Position numbers and translations under genes: made by a program
Notes under the pieces: model-generated
Told to the model about the DNA's origin: nothing
The model's database searches: none
What the model saw: the letters and a program-made list of their open reading frames with translations, nothing else
Shown here: one piece after another, positions 13,338-18,319 of the stretch
How positions within the stretch are numbered: position 1 is the first letter of the stretch
Layout of the letters: each line of letters opens with the position of its first letter
NCBI GenBank assembly: GCA_030045215.1
Contig: JASIBJ010000618.1
Span: 1 to 18,319 of the forward strand
Length of the DNA stretch: 18,319 bases
Source of the DNA: Streptosporangiaceae bacterium
GTDB lineage: Bacteria > Actinomycetota > Actinomycetes > Streptosporangiales > Streptosporangiaceae
Direction of reading: 5' to 3'

Positions 13338-14249
13338 CTAACGCGTGCCGCCAGTACTGTTATCGGCCGCCGTAAGACCGAGCCCGGTCAGGCGCGAGCG
13401 GTCAGCCAGGATGTAAATCTCGGTGATCTTGCCTGCAGCGAACGTAAACGCCATGACCGAGGCGGGCTGCCCGCCGTCGTCCATGACTACGATCCCCGCC
13501 GACCCACTGACCAGCGCGGGCTGCGCGAACGGGGCGGCGCGTCGGTAGCTTGCCGCAAGCCCGACCGCGTGCGCGGCGCCGCGCACCTCGCGCAGCCCGC
13601 CAGCGGGCAGGGCGCCGAGATCGATCCGGACCACGATATCCGGGTCGAGCAGCGTCAGCAACGCGTCGAATTCGCCGGCCCGGGCAGCCGCAAGCCAGGC
13701 ACCGACGACCTCCCGCTGCCGAGCGAGGCTGGTGTGCCTGGCCGCGGTCGAGCCGCGCACCCTGCGCCGAGCGCGGCTAGCCAGCTGAGCGGCGGCGCTC
13801 GGCGAGCGGCCGACGATGGCGGCGATATCGTCGAACGGCACCGCGAACATGTCGTGCAGCACGAACGCTAGACGCTCGGCCGGGCTTAGCTTGTCCAGTA
13901 CCACCAGCAACGCCATGCCGACCTGGTCCGCCAGCTCCGACTCCTGCTCGGGATCGGCTCCGTCCAGTCTGCTGACGATAGGGTCTGGGAGGTGCTCGCC
14001 CAGCGGCTCCTCGCGGCGTGCCGATCGTGAGCGCAGCATGTCCAGGCAGATCCGCGAGACCACCGTGGTCAGCCAGCCGTCCAGGTTCGCCAGTTCGTCG
14101 GCCCCCGAGCGGCTGAGCCGCAGCCAGGTTTCCTGGATCGCGTCGTCAGCGTCGCTCAGCGAGCCGAGCATCCGGTAGGCGATCGCCCGCAGGCGGCCGC
14201 GGCTCGCCTCAAACTCCGAGGCCAGATCCCGTGGTCCGGCGTCGGTCAT
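13338..14249 (-). CDS. ECF sigma factor, ECF41/SigJ type with SnoaL-like C-terminus
   Basis: 303 residues. Sigma region 2 is at about 8-80 (RLRAIAYRMLGSLSDADDAI, QETWLRL, then DGWLTTVVSRICLDMLRSR). The linker has HLPDP, the place of the WLPEP-like motif of ECF41 factors. Sigma region 4 is at about 115-165 (LSPAERLAFVLHDMFAVPFD, DIAAIVGRSPSAAAQLASRA). A SnoaL/NTF2-like domain fills 175-300 (WLAAARAGEFDALLTLLDPD), which in ECF41 proteins modulates sigma activity in place of a separate anti-sigma factor. The usual C-terminal NPDKL-type motif is not visible (ILADRSRL instead). ATG 14247-14249 has GGAG five bases upstream. It is transcribed towards the glycosyltransferase gene, and away from the DUF1801 gene. 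Confidence 0.9.
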   Translation of the reverse strand: MTDAGPRDLASEFEASRGRLRAIAYRMLGSLSDADDAIQETWLRLSRSGADELANLDGWLTTVVSRICLDMLRSRSARREEPLGEHLPDPIVSRLDGADPEQESELADQVGMALLVVLDKLSPAERLAFVLHDMFAVPFDDIAAIVGRSPSAAAQLASRARRRVRGSTAARHTSLARQREVVGAWLAAARAGEFDALLTLLDPDIVVRIDLGALPAGGLREVRGAAHAVGLAASYRRAAPFAQPALVSGSAGIVVMDDGGQPASVMAFTFAAGKITEIYILADRSRLTGLGLTAADNSTGGTR

Positions 14250-14295
14250 ATATCTCCGTGGCGATTCGTCATGACAGTGCCATCACAACTCTAGG

Positions 14296-14312
14296 GAGGC
14301 TCAGTGAGCCTC
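14296..14312. promoter_or_regulatory. Perfect 17-base palindrome between sigma factor and DUF1801 gene
   Basis: GAGGCTCA (14296-14303), central G, TGAGCCTC (14305-14312). It is 46 bases upstream of the sigma-factor start in the divergent region 14250-14483, so it could be an operator for that gene. In the same space a 44-codon plus frame (14353-14487) ends in an ATGA overlap with the next gene; its sequence (MAIPPKMAEIAGDD...) is Gly-rich and I do not call it. No TGTCAC...CGTC ECF41 promoter was found. Confidence 0.45.
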
Positions 14313-14483
14313 GCGGAAGGACCCGCCAGCCTAACGCGCCGAAGGCGACCCGATGGCGATACCGCCGAAGATGGCCGAGATCGCCGGCGACGATGGTTGT
14401 GCCAGGGGCTGGATTGGCGTCACCGGAGGAGCGGCTGGGCCCGGTGGGTATCCAGTTAACGAGACCCCAGAGAGGAACCTTCG

Positions 14484-14960
14484 ATGAGCGACACGCGGAA
14501 GTCCGCTAGGAGCACCGCCGCGGCCGGGAGGAAGTTCGAGGGCTTCACGGACGAGGATCGAGCCGCGATGAAAGAGCGCGCCCAAGAGCTGAAAGCTGTT
14601 CCGCGCCGCGGCCAGCGCGCGAGGAAGGCGGACGGGGAAAGCGAGCTGCTGGCGAAGATCGCCGGAATGCCGGAAAACGATCGCGCGATAGCCGAGCGGC
14701 TCCACGCGATCATCAAAGCCACCGCGCCGGCGCTGTCGCCGAGGACCTGGTACGGAATGCCCGCGTACGCCAAAGACGGCAACGTCATCTGCTTCTTCCA
14801 AGCCGCCCAGAAGTTCAAGACGAGGTACGCGACGCTCGGCTTCAGCGACAAGGCGAACCTCGATGACGGTGTCATGTGGCCTACCTACTATGCCCTGACT
14901 GACCTGACGCCCACGGCGCAGAAGAGGATCAGCGCGCTCGTGCAGCAAGCGGTGAGCTGA
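14484..14960 (+). CDS. DUF1801 (YdhG-like) protein
   Basis: 158 residues. The N-terminal third is helical and basic ([33 protein letters not shown]). The DUF1801 core covers 51-155: [80 protein letters not shown], and a final [20 protein letters not shown]. This is the YdhG/CyaY-like fold family whose members are often annotated as iron chaperone-like or unknown; the function is not demonstrated. ATG 14484 is preceded by GAGAGGA about seven bases upstream. It stands alone, convergent with the thioesterase gene (five bases between the stops). Confidence 0.88.
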   Translation: MSDTRKSARSTAAAGRKFEGFTDEDRAAMKERAQELKAVPRRGQRARKADGESELLAKIAGMPENDRAIAERLHAIIKATAPALSPRTWYGMPAYAKDGNVICFFQAAQKFKTRYATLGFSDKANLDDGVMWPTYYALTDLTPTAQKRISALVQQAVS

Positions 14961-14965
14961 GCACG

Positions 14966-15460
14966 TCAGCGGGGCTCATCACACCGGAGTCCGGGCTCCG
15001 GGCCGCCGCGCGGTTCTCCGTCAATGAGCATCCCGGTCCTGATCTGCGCGGTCGCCGTCGCAACGGCCACGACGACGCCGTCCCCGTCCACGAGCTCTCC
15101 GGCGAGAAAGGCCACATCCCGGCCACGCCGCACGACGCGTCCTCGCCCGAGCAAGCGACCCGGCCGCGCCGGCCGGAGGAACTGAACGTGCAAGTCCGTG
15201 GTCGGCGCGAAATCACCTGGGCTCAGGCCGGCCACCAGCGCTGGTCCGAGGGTGTCGTCCAGCATGGCGGCCAGGAAGCCGCCCTGAACGAAACCGGCCG
15301 GGTTGAGGAACGCCTCGCTCGCGGTGAAGGCCACCTCGATCGTTCCGTCCTCCGGGTTGACCGATATCAGCTCCCAGCCCAGTGTGACCGCGGCCCCCGG
15401 CAGCGGTGCCCGGCCTTCCACCGCATCCCAAAACGGACCCTCGCGCTGCACAACCTGCAT
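14966..15460 (-). CDS. PaaI-family hotdog thioesterase
   Basis: 164 residues. It is a hotdog fold: GWELISVNPEDGTIEVAFTA, then FLNPAGFVQGGFLAAMLDDT (residues 51-70) as the central helix, TDLHVQFLRPARPGRLLGRG and VAFLAGELVDGDGVVVAVAT. PaaI-type enzymes hydrolyse acyl-CoA thioesters with an acidic residue on the helix; D68/D69 fits that role. The usual HGG is QGG here. ATG 15458-15460 is chosen; a GGAGG lies 11 bases upstream, rather far, and a TTG at 15481 would add seven residues. It is divergent from the WYL regulator, which may control it. Confidence 0.88.
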   Translation of the reverse strand: MQVVQREGPFWDAVEGRAPLPGAAVTLGWELISVNPEDGTIEVAFTASEAFLNPAGFVQGGFLAAMLDDTLGPALVAGLSPGDFAPTTDLHVQFLRPARPGRLLGRGRVVRRGRDVAFLAGELVDGDGVVVAVATATAQIRTGMLIDGEPRGGPEPGLRCDEPR

Positions 15461-15564
15461 CCTGGCAGGCGCCTCCGACAATCAGCGACGATGACCGGAC
15501 ATCGCCGATCGAAACACCGACAGCAGCTCGGTGGCTTCGGTGGCGTCCCGCACGCTACGCTCGG

Positions 15565-15587
15565 CTTCCGGACGTTCTCCTTCCGGA
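15565..15587. promoter_or_regulatory. Repeated CTTCCGGA boxes in the thioesterase-WYL intergenic region
   Basis: CTTCCGGA occurs at 15565-15572 and again at 15580-15587, 15 bases apart start to start. The second is part of a TTCCGGAA palindrome. The pair lies 15-37 bases upstream of the WYL regulator start and about 105 bases from the thioesterase start, a position suited to autoregulation. Confidence 0.35.
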
Positions 15588-15601
15588 ATGGCGGAGATGC
15601 G

Positions 15602-16585
15602 GTGCATTCCGACGCGAGCCCCACGTCGCGGGCGCTGCTCGCCCTCGAACTGATCCAGGGCAGCCCTGGCATCACCGCGGATCGGCTCGCCGACAAACTC
15701 GGTGTCTCCGAGCGGGCCGCCCGCAGGTACATCGGCATACTCCGCGAAGCCGAAATCCCGATCGAGTCCGTCCGTGGACCCTACGGCGGCTACCGAGTCG
15801 GCCGCGGCCTCCGGCTTCCGCCGCTGATGTTCAGCGCCGCCGAGGCCCTCGGCCTGGTGATGGCCGTTCTGGACGGGCACCACAACGCCAGCGATCCCAC
15901 CGACCTGGTGGGCAGCGCCCTCGGCAAGATCGTGCGGGCGCTGCCAGAGGCGGTCGCCGCGCAGGCCGAGGCCGTCAGGAGAACCACCGCGCCGGCTCCG
16001 GATCGCGCCGCCGCCCGCCCCGATCCGGCGATCACGTCCGCGCTCGTCCTGGCCTGCTCCGACCGTCGGCGGGTACGGCTCGATTACCGCTCCGAGGCCG
16101 GCTCCCAATGGGTCACCGAGGTAGACCCGTGGTCGATCGTCGTCCGCCACGGCCGGTGGTACCTGCTCTGCTGGGTGCACAAGGCGAACGCGCAGCGCGT
16201 CTACCGGATCGACCGAGTGGGCGACGTACAGGTGCTCGACAGCCCGGCCAGCGCGCCCGCTGATCTCGATCCCGTCGCCATGCTCGAGGAACACCTCGCC
16301 GTTGGCTGGGAATACGAGGTCGAACTCGTCATCGACGCACCGTTCGACACGGTAGCGCGCTGCGTTCCGCGCGCCCTCGGCCGGCTCACTCCGCTTGACT
16401 CCGGGAGCAGTCGCCTGGTCGGCAGCACCAGCAATCCGGTGTGGTACGCGGAACGGCTCGCGGCGATCCCCGCGCCTTACCGGATCGTGAAGTGCCATGA
16501 GCTGCAGGAGGCCGCGCGCAAGCTCGGGCAGCGGCTGCTCGCGGCGGGGAGCCCGGGTTCGGGCGATGGTGACAACGGGCCGTAG
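15602..16585 (+). CDS. WYL-domain transcriptional regulator (PafC-like)
   Basis: 327 residues. N-terminal winged helix at about 8-68: ALLALELIQGSPGITADRLA, DKLGVSERAARRYIGILREA, then RGPYGGYRVGRGLRLPPL, where the wing is. A helical middle part (70-130) is followed by the WYL domain: VRLDYRSE, VDPWSIVVRHGRWYLLCWVH (WYL at 186-188) and QRVYRIDRVGDVQVLD. A WCX-type C-terminal domain ends with KCHELQEAARKLGQRLLA. WYL domains bind nucleic-acid or nucleotide-type ligands; such proteins regulate nearby genes or DNA-damage responses. I chose GTG 15602 because GGAG lies five bases upstream and the HTH starts soon after. The same frame is open back to 15188, but that part is antisense to the thioesterase gene. 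Confidence 0.92.
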   Translation: MHSDASPTSRALLALELIQGSPGITADRLADKLGVSERAARRYIGILREAEIPIESVRGPYGGYRVGRGLRLPPLMFSAAEALGLVMAVLDGHHNASDPTDLVGSALGKIVRALPEAVAAQAEAVRRTTAPAPDRAAARPDPAITSALVLACSDRRRVRLDYRSEAGSQWVTEVDPWSIVVRHGRWYLLCWVHKANAQRVYRIDRVGDVQVLDSPASAPADLDPVAMLEEHLAVGWEYEVELVIDAPFDTVARCVPRALGRLTPLDSGSSRLVGSTSNPVWYAERLAAIPAPYRIVKCHELQEAARKLGQRLLAAGSPGSGDGDNGP

Positions 16586-16619
16586 CGGAACTTCGCTTCA
16601 GCATTTTGGGGGGAACGAG

Positions 16620-16724
16620 GTGTCTCCCAGACTCGGGCGCTTCCGCACGGGACTCGCCGACCAGCTGATGGACGCCCGCCGCCGCGCCCGGTTACCAGCT
16701 GCGCCTTGGGCTGGGCCAAGATGA
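16620..16724 (+). CDS. Possible 34-residue small protein
   Basis: GTG at 16620 follows GGGGGGAACGAG (G-run six bases before the start). The frame reads VSPRLGRFRTGLADQLMDAR, continues RRARLPAAPW and stops at TGA 16722-16724. The GC-rich third positions and the amphipathic helix-like FRTGLADQLMDARRRAR favour coding, but it has no recognisable homologue and could be the start of a broken gene. It lies in the 169-base space between the WYL regulator and the AhpD-like gene. A small stem CTTGG...CCAAG covers its end (16706-16721). Confidence 0.3.
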   Translation: MSPRLGRFRTGLADQLMDARRRARLPAAPWAGPR

Positions 16725-16754
16725 CTCCATCAGGGACGGTGACCGGGAGGATCC

Positions 16755-17324
16755 ATGGCGGACAGCCGGTTCGCGCTAACAGAGCTTGATGAACTCCCCG
16801 AAGACCTGCGCGAGCGGGTCGGGGAAGTCGCGCGCAAGTCAGGGTTTGTCCCCAACATCTTCCGCGCGCTCGGCCATCGCCCGGCCGAACTGCGAGCCTT
16901 CATGGACTACCACGACGCCCTGATGGAGCGACCCGAAGGGTTGTCGAAGGCAGAGCGGGAACTTGTCGTCGTAGCCACCTCCGCGGCCAACCACTGCACC
17001 TACTGCATAGTCGCCCATGGCGCGATCTTGCGGATCCGGTCCAAGGACCCGCACCTGGCCGATCAGGTTGGCACCAATCCGTGGCAGGCCCAACTCGACC
17101 CGCGCGCCCGCGCGATCACGGACCTGGCGCTCGCGCTCGCTCGTACGCCCGAGCACTTCGGCGCGGACGACCTCGCGAGCGCGCGGGCGGCCGGGCTCTC
17201 CGATGACGAGATCTGGGACGTCGGCGCGATCACGGCGCTGTTCGCCGCGTCGAACCGACTTGCCCACCTCACCGCCCTGCAGCCCAACGCGGAGTTTTAT
17301 CAGATGGGCCGGGACCCGAGGTAG
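16755..17324 (+). CDS. AhpD-like/carboxymuconolactone decarboxylase-family protein
   Basis: 189 residues, the length usual for the 'peroxidase-related enzyme' subgroup. The catalytic signature is E69-x11-C81-x2-C84-x3-H88 in ERELVVVATSAANHCTYCIV followed by AHG, as in AhpD proteins, where the Cys pair and Glu/His drive peroxide or disulfide chemistry. The N-terminus (LPEDLRERVGEVARKSGFVP, NIFRALGHRP) and the C-terminal LSDDEIWDVGAITALFAASN are also typical. ATG 16755 has GGGAGG four to five bases upstream. It converges on the exporter gene with six bases between the stops. AhpD/CMD-like genes are a known target class of ECF41 sigma factors, one of which lies 2.5 kb away. Confidence 0.92.
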   Translation: MADSRFALTELDELPEDLRERVGEVARKSGFVPNIFRALGHRPAELRAFMDYHDALMERPEGLSKAERELVVVATSAANHCTYCIVAHGAILRIRSKDPHLADQVGTNPWQAQLDPRARAITDLALALARTPEHFGADDLASARAAGLSDDEIWDVGAITALFAASNRLAHLTALQPNAEFYQMGRDPR

Positions 17325-17330
17325 CGCCGG

Positions 17331-18272
17331 TCATTCGGGAAGCCGTTGTTCGGCGACGGCTTCTGCGAGCAACGCCGGTCGCGGGTCGCGATGCCGGCCG
17401 GTGATTGCGGCCGCTTGCGGGTCGCCCCTAGCGCCGGCTCGCTGAGCGCCGACGCTGGCGGCGGTGACGAGCGCGATCCCGGCGACGGCACCTAGGCGCG
17501 GGACCTCGTGCAGCACCACGACGCCAACGAGGACGGCCACGGCGGGCTCCAGGCTCATCAGCGTGCCGAAGGCCATCGTGGTCAGCCGGCGCAGAGCCAG
17601 CAGCTCGAGGCTGAATGGCACCACCGGCAAGAGCAACGCCAGCCCCAGGCCGACCAGCAGCACCTGCCACGTGAGGTGTCCGATGACGGCGGGCGCCTCG
17701 ATGACGGTGGCGGTGATGCCCGCGACGGGCATGGACACGGCCAGCGCCGCTATGCCCGTTACTTCGTCCCCCGCTCGCTGGGTGAGCAGGATGTAGCTTG
17801 CCCAGCCTGCGGCGGCTGCGAGGGCAAAGCCGATTCCGGCCGGATCCGAGCCACCGCGCCACGGGTCGGTGAGCAGCAGCACTCCGCCGGCCGCCACTAT
17901 CGGCCAGACGCGACGGCCGCCGCGTCCGTGGGACACGGCGACGGTAAGCGGTCCGAGGAACTCCAGGGCACTGGCCGTACCGAGCGGCAGCCGGGCGATG
18001 GCCTCCATGAACGACATCGACATCACGGCCGTCACGATGCCGAGTGCCAGGCAGGTCACGAAACCGGACCTGCTGAAGGCGGAGGGTCGGGGTCGGACAA
18101 TCACCAGCAATATGACGCCCGCCCAGGTCAGGCGTAGCCACGCCGCTCCGCCGGGACCGATCCGGTCGAACAGGCCCACCGACACGGCCGCGCCAAGTTG
18201 CACGCAGAGCATGGAACCAAGCGCCATGGACGCGCCGGCCCGGGCCGCCGCCGAGGTCGCGGTCCTGCTCAT
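17331..18272 (-). CDS. EamA/RhtA-type inner-membrane exporter
   Basis: 313 residues with about ten TM helices in two EamA halves. The first half has SMLCVQLGAAVSVGLFDRIG and AWLRLTWAGVILLVIVRPRP; GTASALEFLGPLTVAVSHGR is a characteristic stretch. The second half has GFALAAAAGWASYILLTQRA, the 'W.AYILL.QR.G' signature of RhtA-type threonine/homoserine exporters, then TMAFGTLMSLEPAVAVLVGV. It would export small metabolites such as amino acids by proton antiport; the substrate is not known from sequence. The C-terminal 40 residues are hydrophilic. ATG 18270-18272 is used; I see no good ribosome site. The last 47 bases of the window (18273-18319) hold its upstream region only. Confidence 0.9.
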   Translation of the reverse strand: MSRTATSAAARAGASMALGSMLCVQLGAAVSVGLFDRIGPGGAAWLRLTWAGVILLVIVRPRPSAFSRSGFVTCLALGIVTAVMSMSFMEAIARLPLGTASALEFLGPLTVAVSHGRGGRRVWPIVAAGGVLLLTDPWRGGSDPAGIGFALAAAAGWASYILLTQRAGDEVTGIAALAVSMPVAGITATVIEAPAVIGHLTWQVLLVGLGLALLLPVVPFSLELLALRRLTTMAFGTLMSLEPAVAVLVGVVVLHEVPRLGAVAGIALVTAASVGAQRAGARGDPQAAAITGRHRDPRPALLAEAVAEQRLPE

Positions 18273-18319
18273 GAGCTAAGTAAACGAAACCCGATCGTCC
18301 ATGTCCACTTGGTAATCAT

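Noticed and set aside
14353..14487. 44-codon frame ending in ATGA overlap with the DUF1801 gene
   Set aside because: Gly/Pro-rich with no recognisable sequence; the overlap could be chance and the spacing to AAGG is the only support.
15482..16498. 338-codon open frame antisense to the WYL regulator
   Set aside because: Its translation is a mirror of GC-rich codons with no domain, and the opposite strand has a clear HTH-WYL protein with a ribosome site.

Overview
The window is high-GC DNA with frequent GTG starts and GC-rich third codon positions. Several families are typical of actinomycetes: an ECF41/SigJ-type sigma factor, a PafC-like WYL regulator, a TIR-WD40 protein with a conserved actinobacterial linker, and a VOC protein with an AAGGAGG ribosome site. 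I read it as a chromosomal segment of an Actinomycetota member (Streptomyces/Streptosporangiales-like). No rRNA, tRNA or species marker is present, so the genus is not resolved.

Region 1-4.4 kb is an accessory, partly decayed zone. It holds the tail of an unknown gene, a small conserved hypothetical, a frameshifted DUF6304-like gene, a cupin, a broken SEC-C zinc-motif fragment, a long hairpin, a small Ea22-like protein, a truncated IS3-type transposase OrfA, an intact VOC-family gene with a strong terminator, a frameshifted four-TM membrane protein, and a divergent frameshifted small membrane protein. Four independent genes carry apparent single-base frameshifts here. The genes from 4.4 kb onward look intact.

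Region 4.4-10 kb is the most interesting part. A 957-residue TIR - transmembrane - 14-blade WD40 protein (minus strand) is divergent from a SLOG - four-TM protein (plus strand), with about 210 bp and a good sigma70-like promoter between them. TIR domains can make ADP-ribose-type signals from NAD, and SLOG domains can sense them (as in Thoeris ThsB/ThsA). The pair is therefore a candidate membrane-depolarising anti-phage or abortive-infection system. A small two-TM protein whose C-terminus is three 11-residue repeats lies just downstream of the TIR gene on the same strand.

Region 10.1-13.2 kb is a two-gene cell-envelope unit: a large polytopic membrane protein (possibly GT-C-like) followed 10 bp later by a GT2 glycosyltransferase. 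Region 13.3-18.3 kb is ordinary chromosomal content: ECF41-type sigma factor, DUF1801 protein, hotdog thioesterase divergent from a WYL regulator, AhpD-like protein, and an RhtA/EamA exporter.
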